Positions 31,333 to 40,922 of a stretch of 64,000 nt of DNA are shown here, piece after piece. This stretch comes from Erwinia endophytica. Its GTDB lineage: Bacteria > Pseudomonadota > Gammaproteobacteria > Enterobacterales > Enterobacteriaceae. The notes beneath the pieces are model-generated. The model was not told where the DNA came from and did no database searches. It saw only the letters and a program-made list of their open reading frames with translations. The number at the start of each line of letters is the position of its first letter. The stretch's first letter is position 1. The translations under genes were made by a program, and so were the position numbers. The stretch covers positions 1 to 64,000 of the forward strand of contig NZ_RQVV01000007.1 of NCBI RefSeq assembly GCF_009295515.1. Reading direction: 5' to 3'.

Positions 31333-32870
31333 AGCCGTTTGTACGCCGTACTGCTACAGCCCTTGGGCTGTCACTGTGTCTGGCTGGATTCGTCCAGGCG
31401 CAGGACCTGCGGATTTCCGCCTATGTCGATATTACCGGTCTCGATCCGCACGATACTTCGGACAACGCCAGTTATTCGGTGCAGAGCGGTATTTTTGAGC
31501 GGTTGTTCCAGTTCGACAACAAGATGAAGTTGGTGCCCTGGCTGGCGACGGATTACACCAGTAACGAGGATGCGACTGAGTTCACCCTGAACCTGCGCAG
31601 TGATGTGACATTCCAGGACGGTACGCCGTTTAATGCCGACGCGGTGAAAGCCAACCTGGATCGCCTGGCGGATCAGAGCAAAGGGTTGAAGCGCAACAGC
31701 CTGTACAAGATGATTAAAACGGTGACGGTGGTATCGCCAACTCAGGTGAAAATCACACTAAACCAGTCTTTCGGGGCGTTGATCAATACCCTGGCGCATC
31801 CGTCGGCGGTGATGTGGAGTCCGGCAGTACTCAAACAGTACCCGGATGAAGCGCAACTGCGCCTGCACCCTACCGGAACAGGCCCGTTCCGTTTTGTCAG
31901 TTGGCAACCCGGCAAAGCGGTCAAACTGACGAAATTTGCCGGCTACTGGCGTAAAGGCTGGCCGAAGGTGGATAACGTGATTATTTCACCGAGCCCGGAA
32001 GACGCCACCCGTGTGGCTGCGCTGAAATCCGGCCAGGTGGATGCTATCTATCCGTTGCCTTCTGATCTGGTCAACGCCGTACAGAGCGACAGCAAGCTGG
32101 CAGTACAGCGCGATGAAAGTATCTATCTGTATTACATGGCGATTAACACCTTGCACAAACCGCTGGCCGACGTGCGCGTACGCCAGGCGATCAATTACGC
32201 GATCAACCGTGATATCTGGCTGAAAGTGGCGTATGCCGGCATGGGGCAGCCAGCGACCTCCGCTATTCCACCTGCGGTGCAATTCTATGCCAAACAACGT
32301 GATCCGGATTACCACTACAACCCGGAAAAGGCGAAAGCGCTCTTGCAAGCCGCCGGTTATGGCAATGGATTGGTGCTGAAGTTGTGGGTGACCGATGCCA
32401 CGACCAGCGTGCGGGCCGGACAGTTCCTCAAACAGCAGTTAGGGGCGGTGGGGATTACGGTGACGGTGACGCCGATGGATTCCGGCGCGCGTAACGCTAA
32501 ACTCTGGGGCGTGAAAGACCCGAAACAGGCTGAGTTCGATCTTTACTACGGCGGCTGGTCGACCTCGACCGGTGACGCAGACTGGGCGATACGTCCGTTG
32601 TTTGCCTCCGGGTCTTGGGTTCCGACCGCTTACAATGTTTCCTATTACAGCAATCCGAACGCGGATAACGCGATTGCCGCCGCGCTGAAAACGGCCGACC
32701 CAGCCAAACGCGCGGCAGCCTACGCCGAGGCGCAGAAAATTATCTGGCAAGACGCACCGATCGCTTTCCTTGGTTCACCGGATAATCTGGTTGGCAGGAA
32801 GAAGAATCTGAGTGGGGTTTCGCTGCTGGCAGACGGCTCGCTGTTGTTCGATCAGGCTGAGTTTAAATAA
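31329..32870 (+). CDS. Peptide ABC transporter periplasmic binding protein (SBP family 5, GsiB-like)
   Basis: This 513-residue exported binding protein begins with a signal peptide (VRRTATALGLSLCLAGFVQA, cleavage before QDLRI). The family 5 pattern is clear: the opening DITGLDPHDTSDNASYSVQ, FTLNLRSDVTFQDGTPF, TGTGPFRFVSW and the C-terminal AQKIIWQDAPIAFL. Within this operon the likely ligands are short peptides containing D-amino acids or gamma-linked glutamate. That is inference from neighbours, since the family also binds glutathione. Confidence 0.92.
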   Translation: MKPFVRRTATALGLSLCLAGFVQAQDLRISAYVDITGLDPHDTSDNASYSVQSGIFERLFQFDNKMKLVPWLATDYTSNEDATEFTLNLRSDVTFQDGTPFNADAVKANLDRLADQSKGLKRNSLYKMIKTVTVVSPTQVKITLNQSFGALINTLAHPSAVMWSPAVLKQYPDEAQLRLHPTGTGPFRFVSWQPGKAVKLTKFAGYWRKGWPKVDNVIISPSPEDATRVAALKSGQVDAIYPLPSDLVNAVQSDSKLAVQRDESIYLYYMAINTLHKPLADVRVRQAINYAINRDIWLKVAYAGMGQPATSAIPPAVQFYAKQRDPDYHYNPEKAKALLQAAGYGNGLVLKLWVTDATTSVRAGQFLKQQLGAVGITVTVTPMDSGARNAKLWGVKDPKQAEFDLYYGGWSTSTGDADWAIRPLFASGSWVPTAYNVSYYSNPNADNAIAAALKTADPAKRAAAYAEAQKIIWQDAPIAFLGSPDNLVGRKKNLSGVSLLADGSLLFDQAEFK

Positions 32871-32919
32871 ATCCAACGGTGGCGGGAGCGATCCCGCTGG
32901 TATTAGCGGGAAATCACCC

Positions 32920-33852
32920 ATGTTTGCTTATTTACTCCGACGTTTGCTGGAAATGATCCCGGTGTTGCTGGTGGTCTCGCTGTTGGTATTTGGTTTTATC
33001 AAATTACTACCGGGCGATCCGGCGCGTATCTATGCCGGCCCGGATGCGCCGGTTGAAGCAATCGAGGCGGCACGGCAACATCTGGGGCTTAACGACCCGC
33101 TGCCGCAGCAGTATTTGCACTGGCTGGGCGGATTGTTAAAAGGCGATCTGGGGGTCACTTATCGCACACAGCAACCGGTGGCAGCGGTGATTGCCCAGGG
33201 CTTTATGCCGACGATGTGGCTGGCGCTGGCGGGGTTTGCCTGGTCGGTGCTGCTCGGGTTGATTATTGGCGTGGTTTCGGCCCTGAAACGGGGTAAATGG
33301 CAGGACTGGATGCTGATGAGTATGGCGGTCGGCGGGATTTCGATGCCGCCTTTCTGGTTGGGTCTGTTACTTATCCAGTTTGTGGCGATGCCGTTTGGGG
33401 TGTTTTCGGTCAGTGGTTTCAATAAACCCAGCGATATTATTTTACCCGCACTGACCCTGGGGTCGTCGGTGGCCGCGGTCATGGCGCGCTTCACTCGTTC
33501 CGCCTTTCTGGACGTGGCGCAGGAAGACTACGTGCGTACCGCCAACGCTAAAGGATTGCGTAACCGACTGGTGACATGGAAACACATTATGCGTAACGCG
33601 TTGATCCCGGTGATCACCATGCTGGGGTTGCAGTTCGGCTTTTTGTTGGGGGGATCGATTGTGGTGGAAACCGTCTTCAACTGGCCAGGGCTCGGCTGGT
33701 TGCTGATCGAGTCGATCAAAAGTCAGGATCAGCCAGTGATCCAGGCGTTAGTGATGCTGTTTGTCTTTGAATTTATACTGATTAATTTGTTGGTGGATCT
33801 GCTGTATGCGGTGATTAATCCAGCGATTCGTTTGCGACAGGAGCCTGCATGA
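32920..33852 (+). CDS. Peptide ABC transporter permease 1 (GsiC/DppB-like)
   Basis: This is an inner-membrane permease of the BPD type. The ATG at 32920 (MFAYLLRRLLEMIPVLLVV) gives 310 residues; the frame is open 36 codons further upstream but overlaps the SBP gene without homology. It has six predicted membrane segments and the EAA loop YVRTANAKGLRNRLVTWKH with the usual G-x-x-x after it. It overlaps the next permease by 4 bases. Confidence 0.93.
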   Translation: MFAYLLRRLLEMIPVLLVVSLLVFGFIKLLPGDPARIYAGPDAPVEAIEAARQHLGLNDPLPQQYLHWLGGLLKGDLGVTYRTQQPVAAVIAQGFMPTMWLALAGFAWSVLLGLIIGVVSALKRGKWQDWMLMSMAVGGISMPPFWLGLLLIQFVAMPFGVFSVSGFNKPSDIILPALTLGSSVAAVMARFTRSAFLDVAQEDYVRTANAKGLRNRLVTWKHIMRNALIPVITMLGLQFGFLLGGSIVVETVFNWPGLGWLLIESIKSQDQPVIQALVMLFVFEFILINLLVDLLYAVINPAIRLRQEPA

Positions 33853-34748
33853 AGCCCACACCTGATGCCACGCTGGCTGGCAATGTACAGGGCCACAGCC
33901 GCTTACGTTCGCCATGGCGTGATTTCCTGCATCACTTAATCCGTAACCCCTTAGCGTTGATATCGGGTGGTTTTATCCTGCTGCTGGTGATGGTGGCGAT
34001 ATTGGCGCCGTGGATTGCGCCCTGGGACCCGATGGCGCCGGACTGGATGGCGTTGTCGTCGCCACCTTCGGCGGCACACTGGATGGGGACGGACGATCTG
34101 GGGAGAGACGTATTGAGTCGCATTATTTATGGTGCGCGCATTTCTCTGTACCTCGGTGTGCTGTCGGTGACGCTTGGCATGGTAGTGGGGATTATTCTCG
34201 GTCTGCTGGCCGGTTATTATGGTCGCTGGGTCGATATGCTGATCATGCGGGGCTCCGATGTGTTATTTGCCTTTCCGGGCATGCTGCTGGCGATTGCGGT
34301 GGTGGCGATCCTCGGGCCGGGCCTTAACAATGTGATCATCGCGGTGGCGGTATTCAGCGTACCGGTATTTGCCCGTATCGTGCGGGCGGCGACGTTATCA
34401 CTGAAGCAGGCGGCGTATGTCGAAGCGGTGCGCTGTGCTGGTGCGCCGGACCGGGTGATTTTACTTCGCCATATCCTGCCGGGCACGCTCTCTAACGTGA
34501 TTGTCTATTTCACCATGCGTATCGGTACCAGTATTCTGACTGCAGCAGGGCTGAGCTTTATCGGCCTCGGGCCCGAGCCGGATGTGCCGGAATGGGGCAA
34601 TATTCTGGCAATGAGTCGGAATATGATGATGGCCGGACAGTGGCATGTCAGTGTTTTCCCCGGCCTGGCGATTTTTATCACCGTGCTGGCTTTCAATCTG
34701 CTGGGTGATGCTTTGCGCGATACCTTAGATCCGAAACTGAAAGGATAG
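33849..34748 (+). CDS. Peptide ABC transporter permease 2 (GsiD/DppC-like)
   Basis: This is the second BPD permease of the importer, 299 residues, with the family N-terminal membrane anchor. The conserved MGTDDLGRDVLSRIIYGARISL segment (residues about 78-99) and the EAA loop YVEAVRCAGAPDRVILLRH are present. Coupling overlaps on one side and a 6-base gap to the peptidase gene on the other show a single transcript. Confidence 0.93.
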   Translation: MKPTPDATLAGNVQGHSRLRSPWRDFLHHLIRNPLALISGGFILLLVMVAILAPWIAPWDPMAPDWMALSSPPSAAHWMGTDDLGRDVLSRIIYGARISLYLGVLSVTLGMVVGIILGLLAGYYGRWVDMLIMRGSDVLFAFPGMLLAIAVVAILGPGLNNVIIAVAVFSVPVFARIVRAATLSLKQAAYVEAVRCAGAPDRVILLRHILPGTLSNVIVYFTMRIGTSILTAAGLSFIGLGPEPDVPEWGNILAMSRNMMMAGQWHVSVFPGLAIFITVLAFNLLGDALRDTLDPKLKG

Positions 34749-34754
34749 AAAAGA

Positions 34755-35819
34755 ATGGATTACCAACAGGCGGCGGTGGAGTTGTTACTGCAACGCTGGC
34801 AAACCACACGTCAGCTGGGCAATCCACGCGGTACACCAGGCGCCACCAACAGTCTTTGCGATGTGGCGGGGGTGCGCGTCGGTCACAGTACCCAGGCGGC
34901 GGGTGAACGACAGACCGGGGTAACGGCCATCGTGCCGCCCGGAGATAACCTGTTCATGCAGCCACTGCCCTGCGGCGCCGCGGTACTGAACGGTTTCGCC
35001 AAACCGGTCGGGTTGGTGCAAATTGAGGAACTGGGCGTACTGCACACCCCCATCCTGCTGAGCAACACGCTGGCGGTCGGAACGTTGTTTACCGCGTTGG
35101 TGCGTGAGGCGATTGAGCGCAATCCTGAACTGGGTCGCTCGCTGCCAACGGTTAATCCACTGGTGCTGGAATGTAATGATGGCTGGCTGAATGATATCCA
35201 GGCGCTGGCGGTGACGGAGCAGATGGCGCGGCATGCGCTGGCGACAGCGAGTACGGGTTTTGCCCGTGGCAGCGTGGGCGCCGGACGGGGCATGAGTTGT
35301 TTCAGCCTGAAGGGGGGAATTGGCACCGCATCACGGTTGATCCCGACCCTCAACGCGACGCTGGGCGTACTGGTGCTGGCTAACTTTGGTGCCCTGAACG
35401 CACTGACGCTGGATGGTGTGCGGATGGGGGAGGCGATCGCGCCGTTATTGCCAGAGCTGACGCCACAGCGCGATGCCGGTTCAATTATTATCATTATGGC
35501 GACCGACGCGCCGCTGGATGCGCGACAACTGAAGCGTATCGCCAGGCGTGCCGGTGCCGGATTGGGGCGGCTTGGCAGTTACTGGGGGCATGGTTCCGGC
35601 GATATTGCCGTGGCATTTTCCACGACGGCTACGCCACAACCACCGGACGAGCCCGAGCTGGAACCGCTGTTGGCGGCGGCGGCGGATGCTACCGAACATG
35701 CGGTAGTCGATGCATTGTTAACCGCGACGGCCGTGACCGGTTTTCGTGGGCACCATCGCCCTGCGTTGAGTGAGGTGTTGGATCGACTGGTTATCCTGTC
35801 GGCCTGTTCAGGCCATTAA
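34755..35819 (+). CDS. P1-family peptidase (DmpA/BapA-like L-aminopeptidase/D-esterase)
   Basis: This is an N-terminal-nucleophile peptidase of MEROPS family S58/P1. DmpA homologues release N-terminal L- or D-residues or beta-amino acids from short peptides. The 354 residues include NSLCDVAGVRVGHST at the start and the conserved LKGGIGTASR. The self-cleavage site is predicted at Gly242-Ser243 (DAGSIIIIMATDAPLD), where Ser becomes the nucleophile of the beta chain. GSGDIAVAFST near the C terminus is also typical. There is no signal peptide, so it acts on imported peptides. Confidence 0.9.
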   Translation: MDYQQAAVELLLQRWQTTRQLGNPRGTPGATNSLCDVAGVRVGHSTQAAGERQTGVTAIVPPGDNLFMQPLPCGAAVLNGFAKPVGLVQIEELGVLHTPILLSNTLAVGTLFTALVREAIERNPELGRSLPTVNPLVLECNDGWLNDIQALAVTEQMARHALATASTGFARGSVGAGRGMSCFSLKGGIGTASRLIPTLNATLGVLVLANFGALNALTLDGVRMGEAIAPLLPELTPQRDAGSIIIIMATDAPLDARQLKRIARRAGAGLGRLGSYWGHGSGDIAVAFSTTATPQPPDEPELEPLLAAAADATEHAVVDALLTATAVTGFRGHHRPALSEVLDRLVILSACSGH

Positions 35820-35872
35820 TTTATCTCAGCGCCGTACCCGGCGCCTGACTTATTGCTCAAGGAAATACCCTG

Positions 35873-36694
35873 ATGAAAATCTTTATCTCTGCGGATATCG
35901 AAGGCATTGCCGGTGTGATGCGTCCGGAGCAGTGCAGCCCAGGCCATGCGGAATATCAGTTGGCACGCGGTCTGATGGAGCAGGAAGTCAATGCGGCGAT
36001 TGACGGTGCGTTTGCCGGCGGCGCCAGTGAAGTGGTGGTGGCCGACAGCCATGCGCAGATGACTAATTTGCGGGCAGAGAACATGGATCCCCGGGCGCGT
36101 CTGGTACAGGGCAAACCTCGCGGTCTGTCGATGGTGGAAGGGCTGCAACAACTGCGGTACGACGGGATGATTTTTGTCGGTTATCACAGTGCTGCCGGCG
36201 AGTCTGGCGTGCTGGCGCACACCATCAACGGTCGGGCATTTTATCGGGTGAAGATCAACGGTGAAGTGATGGGTGAGAGCGACATCTATGCCGCGATGGG
36301 GGCTGAACGGGATACCCCACTCTGGTTGGTGACCGGCGACGATACGTTGGAAAAGTGGATTGCACACTACTATCCGTCCGTGGACTATGTTCGCGTGAAG
36401 CGGGCTATCTCGCAGACCACTGCCGAATCCCTCAGCCCGACAGCCGCCTGTGCTGCGATTCGCCTGGCCGCGGAACAGGCCGTTAAGCGGGGGCGTAAGG
36501 TACAAACCTCGCGTCTCTGCTCACCCTATACGCTGGAGCTGATGGTGGCCCGGCCAGTACTTGGCGATCTGTTCTGTTTGATCCCCGGCGTCGAACGGCT
36601 GGATGCGGTCACCGTGCGCTATAGTACCGCGGATATGGCGACTCTGGTCAGTCTGCTGAGCGCTTTCTCTTATCTGGCGACGACGCAGAATTAA
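35873..36694 (+). CDS. dppA: D-aminopeptidase DppA-like (M55 family)
   Basis: This zinc D-aminopeptidase of family M55 is known from Bacillus subtilis DppA, which removes N-terminal D-Ala from short peptides. The 273 residues carry the metal ligands Asp8 and Glu10 (SADIEGIAGV), His60 (VVADSHAQMTNL), His105 (VGYHSAAGE) and Glu135 (GEVMGESDIYA). It is the last gene of the CRP-associated operon, 53 bases after the P1 peptidase. The symbol follows the B. subtilis enzyme and is not the E. coli dipeptide-binding protein of the same name. Confidence 0.9.
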   Translation: MKIFISADIEGIAGVMRPEQCSPGHAEYQLARGLMEQEVNAAIDGAFAGGASEVVVADSHAQMTNLRAENMDPRARLVQGKPRGLSMVEGLQQLRYDGMIFVGYHSAAGESGVLAHTINGRAFYRVKINGEVMGESDIYAAMGAERDTPLWLVTGDDTLEKWIAHYYPSVDYVRVKRAISQTTAESLSPTAACAAIRLAAEQAVKRGRKVQTSRLCSPYTLELMVARPVLGDLFCLIPGVERLDAVTVRYSTADMATLVSLLSAFSYLATTQN

Positions 36695-36795
36695 GCCGCA
36701 AACGGAGAGTCGCCGTCATACCGCAAGCTGCCGGCGCATTGACTGCGCCAGCGTCCCTGATCGCTGAGCAGAGTTGACGATTCGGTCTGATGGTC

Positions 36796-38349
36796 TCACC
36801 CCTTCAGGACCGGCGCTGGCGTTTTTGGCCGGCATTCGCCTGATTGGGAACGTGGGGTATAGCGTATTATCCGGCTGCGATTAAGCGCTAACAGCAACTG
36901 ATCTCCCTCTGACTGTACGGCAAAGCGTTTTTGCCACGGGCCATCCTGCGCGGTTGCCAGTAGCCGCCCGTTGCCTAATGAAACCAGACTGGCCGTAATA
37001 GCGGCCGGTCCGATGCCGATGGTCATTTTATTGCCCTCAATCAGCAGCTCGCTGCGCATTGCCACCTGGCTCCAGCGGCCCTGCACGGCATCCAGCGAGG
37101 CGCTGTCCGCGTTGGCCGGGACAAAGCGTCTGGCCGCCAGGCCGATTTCACCGGATAGGGTCGTGCCTTGCTGGGTTAAGCGTACCGGGAAGGTACTGGA
37201 GAGCGATATCGCTTCGCCGGGGTGCTGGCTGTGATACAGATTTTCGGCGTTGCCCAGCCAGTTAATGCTCTGCGCATTGACTTCCAGCCAGTCATAACCG
37301 TCTTCCGCCACATACAGGCCCGGAGTCAGGTCGTGGCCGCGTTGCGGCAGCGGCTGTCCCAGTAGCGCGCTGATCACCGCCAGAGCGGAATCCGCGCTGG
37401 CGACATCCTCACGGTTGGCGACCAGCGCCAGTCCGACTTTTTGTTGTGGCTCAAGCAAGAAATAACTCTTATAGCCAGCATGAGAACCACCGTGCCCCAC
37501 CAATGTCACGTTGCCTACCTGGGTCTGTGAGATGCCCAGGCCGTAGCCGGTAGGGCGGCCATCGGCCAGCTTACGGGGGGCGCTCAGACGGGCCAGCGTC
37601 GTTTTCTCTTGCAGTAAATGTTGCAGCCACTGACTGAGCGCGGTCACGCTGCCAGTGAGACAGCCGGAAGCGGAAAGATGCAGGCCCGCGCTGGCCAGAC
37701 GCCACTGATTATGTTGCAGCCAGTAGCCCGGCGCCAGCCCTGGCACGATATCAAACCAGGTTTCGGGCGCGCTGAAGCGCAGGCCCAGCGGCTGATTAAT
37801 ATGTTGCTGGATCAGATCGTCAAACAGAATGCCTTTGGCTTTCAGCGCTTCTTCCACCAGCCGGTAGCCGGTGTTGGAATAGGAAACTTCGCTGCCGGGC
37901 GGGTAGTTGAGGTCGCCCAGGTCGCTGAGCAAGGTCAGCAGTGAGGCGGCGCTGGTGGCGTTATACACCGACAGACCAAGTAGCGACAGAGTTTCACGCA
38001 CATCCGGCAGACCGGATGTCATGTCCAGCGCCTGCCCTACCGTGACCTGACCATTTTCACCCTGCAACTGTGGCAGATGTTGCGCCAGTTTATCTTCCAG
38101 CCCGATCGTCTGCTGGCAGTAGCCAGTCACCAGGGCGGCGAAAATATGCTTGGTGATTGAGGCAAAGCGCACCACGGTATTCGCATCAAACACTGTGCCC
38201 TGCGCCAGGTCAGCCAGTCCGCCGCAACTGATACTGAACATGTTATCGGCATCGAACAGGGCAATGGCCCCGCCCGGCGCGCCATCTTTACCCCAGCCTG
38301 CGGTAATCTCCTCCGCGACCTGCCGGGCGTGCTGCCAGTTCAGCGTCAT
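36796..38349 (-). CDS. Serine hydrolase, D-aminopeptidase DAP-like (S12)
   Basis: This is a penicillin-binding-protein-fold serine hydrolase of 517 residues with no signal peptide, probably cytoplasmic. The SxxK motif is Ser64-Ile-Thr-Lys67, the YxN motif is Tyr157-Ser-Asn159 and the third motif is His286-Gly-Gly (VGHGGSHAGYKS). The HxG-type third motif and a C-terminal region of about 170 residues fit the Ochrobactrum D-aminopeptidase DAP, which has a catalytic domain plus two beta-barrels. Relatives annotated as beta-lactamase or esterase cannot be excluded. It overlaps the upstream ATPase gene by 4 bases, so it is co-expressed with the second peptide importer. Confidence 0.83.
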   Translation of the reverse strand: MTLNWQHARQVAEEITAGWGKDGAPGGAIALFDADNMFSISCGGLADLAQGTVFDANTVVRFASITKHIFAALVTGYCQQTIGLEDKLAQHLPQLQGENGQVTVGQALDMTSGLPDVRETLSLLGLSVYNATSAASLLTLLSDLGDLNYPPGSEVSYSNTGYRLVEEALKAKGILFDDLIQQHINQPLGLRFSAPETWFDIVPGLAPGYWLQHNQWRLASAGLHLSASGCLTGSVTALSQWLQHLLQEKTTLARLSAPRKLADGRPTGYGLGISQTQVGNVTLVGHGGSHAGYKSYFLLEPQQKVGLALVANREDVASADSALAVISALLGQPLPQRGHDLTPGLYVAEDGYDWLEVNAQSINWLGNAENLYHSQHPGEAISLSSTFPVRLTQQGTTLSGEIGLAARRFVPANADSASLDAVQGRWSQVAMRSELLIEGNKMTIGIGPAAITASLVSLGNGRLLATAQDGPWQKRFAVQSEGDQLLLALNRSRIIRYTPRSQSGECRPKTPAPVLKG

Positions 38350-39092
38350 GTCGGTTCCTCCAGCGTGAGACTTAAATCAAAGAGTTCAGCCGTGTGTGGA
38401 TGCTGGATCCTCCGGGCGCGTAGATCCTCAGAACTGAGTAGCTCAACCATTTTACCCTGTTGCATCACGCCAATTTGTCGGCACAAATGGGTCACCACGG
38501 CCAGATTATGGCTCACCATAATGTAAGTCAGTTTACGCTCTTCGCGCAGGTCGCTGAGCAGATTCAGAATTTCCGCCTGTACTGAAACGTCCAGTGCCGA
38601 GGTCGGTTCATCCAGCAATAACACTTCCGGCTCGGCGATCAGCGCCCGGGCAATCGCCACACGCTGGCGCTGACCGCCAGAAAGCTGATGAGGAAAGCGA
38701 AAGCGCACGGCGGCAGGCAGCCCCACTTCTGACAGCGCCTGCGTAATGCGTTGTTCCGCACGATCGATGCGGTGGATCAACAGCGGCTCATGCAGGATGC
38801 GATCGATGGTCTGTCGCGGATGCAGCGAGCCATAGGGGTCCTGAAAGACCATCTGTACCTGACGAAAGAAGTTACGGCTACGGTGGGCGGCAAGCGTCAT
38901 GCCGCCAAATTTTATCTCGCCGTGCCAGTGGTGATTAAGCCCGGCCAGTGCTCGCAGGATTGTGGATTTGCCGGAACCGCTTTCGCCGACGATGCCGAAG
39001 CTGGCACCGTTAGCGACGCTAAATGACACGCCCTTTACCACGTCCAGGGCGCCGAAGGTGATACGTAAGTCGTTAATCTCGATCATTAACAT
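38346..39092 (-). CDS. Peptide ABC transporter ATPase 2 (DppF/OppF-like)
   Basis: This is a single ABC-ATPase domain of 248 residues with Walker A GESGSGKS, signature LSGGQRQRVAIA and Walker B VLLLDEPTSALD. It is shorter than OppF-type proteins because the C-terminal oligopeptide-ATPase extension is mostly missing. It is encoded 99 bases after the companion ATPase, the only large gap in an otherwise overlapping operon. That gap contains a perfect TATCGCC-T-GGCGATA palindrome (39166-39180). Confidence 0.92.
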   Translation of the reverse strand: MLMIEINDLRITFGALDVVKGVSFSVANGASFGIVGESGSGKSTILRALAGLNHHWHGEIKFGGMTLAAHRSRNFFRQVQMVFQDPYGSLHPRQTIDRILHEPLLIHRIDRAEQRITQALSEVGLPAAVRFRFPHQLSGGQRQRVAIARALIAEPEVLLLDEPTSALDVSVQAEILNLLSDLREERKLTYIMVSHNLAVVTHLCRQIGVMQQGKMVELLSSEDLRARRIQHPHTAELFDLSLTLEEPT

Positions 39093-39191
39093 TCCTTGTG
39101 GGGATCATCAATTTCCCCTGGCGGTGAGAAAGGCACGGTTATCGGGGCGGTATTGTCGTCGCCCGTATCGCCTGGCGATAAGAAGACCCGA

Positions 39192-40022
39192 TTATTCATC
39201 CCGCCATGCCGCCTCGCGTTGCATCACCGGTAAGCGTGCTCGTGGATGGCGCAGTGAAGGCAGGCAGGCCAGTAGCCCTTTGGTATAAGGATGCTGCGCC
39301 TGATGTAGTTCACTGGCATTCAGCATTTCGACGATCCTGCCGGCATACATCACCGCGACGCGATCACAAAAGTGCGCCACCAGCGGCAGATCGTGACTGA
39401 TCAGCAACAACCCCATGCCACGTTGTGAAACCAGTTCATCAATCAGCCGCAGGATCTCCGCCTGCACTGTCGCATCAAGCGCGCTGGTCGGTTCGTCGGC
39501 AATCAGCAGTTCTGGATCGGGTGCCAGCATCATCGCAATCATCACCCGTTGCCCCATACCGCCGGAAACCTGGTGTGGGTAGCGTTGCGCCACCTGGTGC
39601 GGTTCGCGGATTTTTACCTGCGCCAGCAGTTCAATCGCGGCGTGCATTGCTGCACGTTTGCTGCCGCCTTTATGCTCACGCCAGGCCTCGGCAATCTGCT
39701 GGCCGATCGTCATCACCGGGTTCAGTGAATATTTCGGGTCTTGTAAAATGAAGCCGACACGTTTGCCGCGCACCTGGCGCAGCGTTTTTTCACTGGCGCC
39801 GCGCAAATCAATACCGTCAAAGCTCAATGCGTCAGCCTGCACTTTGGCGCTACCCGGCAGCAACTGCATCAGACTACGGGCGGTCAGTGATTTACCGGAA
39901 CCGCTTTCACCGACGATGGCGAATTTCTCCTTGCCGATGCTGAAGGAAACACCGCGTACCGCTTCAAAGGTCTCTGTGCCGTTGGTGAAGCTGACGCGTA
40001 AATTTTGAATATCCACCAGCAT
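39192..40022 (-). CDS. Peptide ABC transporter ATPase 1 (DppD/OppD-like)
   Basis: This 276-residue ABC ATPase has Walker A GESGSGKS, signature VSGGMGQRVMIA and Walker B LLIADEPTSALD. The DppD-type C-terminal region (GRIVEMLNASELHQAQHPYTKGLLACLP) is present. The start codon directly follows the stop of the upstream permease gene with no spacer. Confidence 0.92.
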   Translation of the reverse strand: MLVDIQNLRVSFTNGTETFEAVRGVSFSIGKEKFAIVGESGSGKSLTARSLMQLLPGSAKVQADALSFDGIDLRGASEKTLRQVRGKRVGFILQDPKYSLNPVMTIGQQIAEAWREHKGGSKRAAMHAAIELLAQVKIREPHQVAQRYPHQVSGGMGQRVMIAMMLAPDPELLIADEPTSALDATVQAEILRLIDELVSQRGMGLLLISHDLPLVAHFCDRVAVMYAGRIVEMLNASELHQAQHPYTKGLLACLPSLRHPRARLPVMQREAAWRDE

Positions 40023-40922
40023 TTACGTCTCCTTAGGATCCAGTACGTCGCGCAGGCCATCGCCAAGAAAGTTAAATGCCAGCGAGGTTAAAAAAATCGC
40101 GATGCAAGGCATCAGCGGTACCCACCATTCACTGAACAGGAAGCGCCGCGCGGTGGCGATCATCGTGCCCCATTCCGGCGACGGCGGCTGGGCGCCCATG
40201 CCGAGAAAACCAAGACTGGCGGCGGTGATGATGATGGCGCTCATATCCAGCGTCACGCGCACAATCAGGCTGGGTACGCACAGCGGCATCACATGATGCA
40301 GAATAATACGTAGCGGCGACGCCCCACTCAGACGACTGGCCGCGATAAAATCGCTGTGGCGGAACTGTAGCGTCTCTGCCCGCGCCAGACGGGCATAGGG
40401 CGGCCAGGCTGTCAGCGCGATCGCCAGGATGGCGCTTTCGACACCGGGCTTCAGCGCGGCGACAAAGGCCAGTGCCAGAATCAGCCGTGGAAAGGCGAGG
40501 AAAATATCGGTGAGGCGCATCAGCGCTTTATCCAGCAGGCCACCGGCATAACCGGCGATACAGCCGATAAATAGTCCGAGCGGCGCGGTAATCAGCACCA
40601 CGGCAATCACCATGCCCAGCGTGGTCCGGCCGCCGAACAGAATGCGCGTCCAGATATCGCGGCCCAGCTCATCCGTGCCGAGCCAGTGTAGGGCAGAAGG
40701 GCGGGCCAGGCGGTTAGCCAGATCCTGATAACCGGGATGGTACGGTGTTAACCCGGGCGCGGCCAGGGAGAGCAGCAACATCAGCGCCACCACTAACAGT
40801 CCGCTCATGGCCAGTGGGTGACGCTTCAGCGCCAGCCACAGCCGATAACGGCGTCCCCATATCGCCTGACGGCGGGTAGCGGGGGTTTCATCGAGCAACC
40901 AGGCTCTTGATAAAATACTCAT
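40023..40922 (-). CDS. Peptide ABC transporter permease (DppC-like)
   Basis: This is a BPD permease of 299 residues from the ATG at 40922, chosen because it overlaps the upstream permease stop as ATGA; a start six codons earlier is possible. The conserved LGTDELGRDIWTRILFGGRTTL segment and the EAA loop FIAASRLSGASPLRIILHH identify it as the C-type partner. Confidence 0.92.
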   Translation of the reverse strand: MSILSRAWLLDETPATRRQAIWGRRYRLWLALKRHPLAMSGLLVVALMLLLSLAAPGLTPYHPGYQDLANRLARPSALHWLGTDELGRDIWTRILFGGRTTLGMVIAVVLITAPLGLFIGCIAGYAGGLLDKALMRLTDIFLAFPRLILALAFVAALKPGVESAILAIALTAWPPYARLARAETLQFRHSDFIAASRLSGASPLRIILHHVMPLCVPSLIVRVTLDMSAIIITAASLGFLGMGAQPPSPEWGTMIATARRFLFSEWWVPLMPCIAIFLTSLAFNFLGDGLRDVLDPKET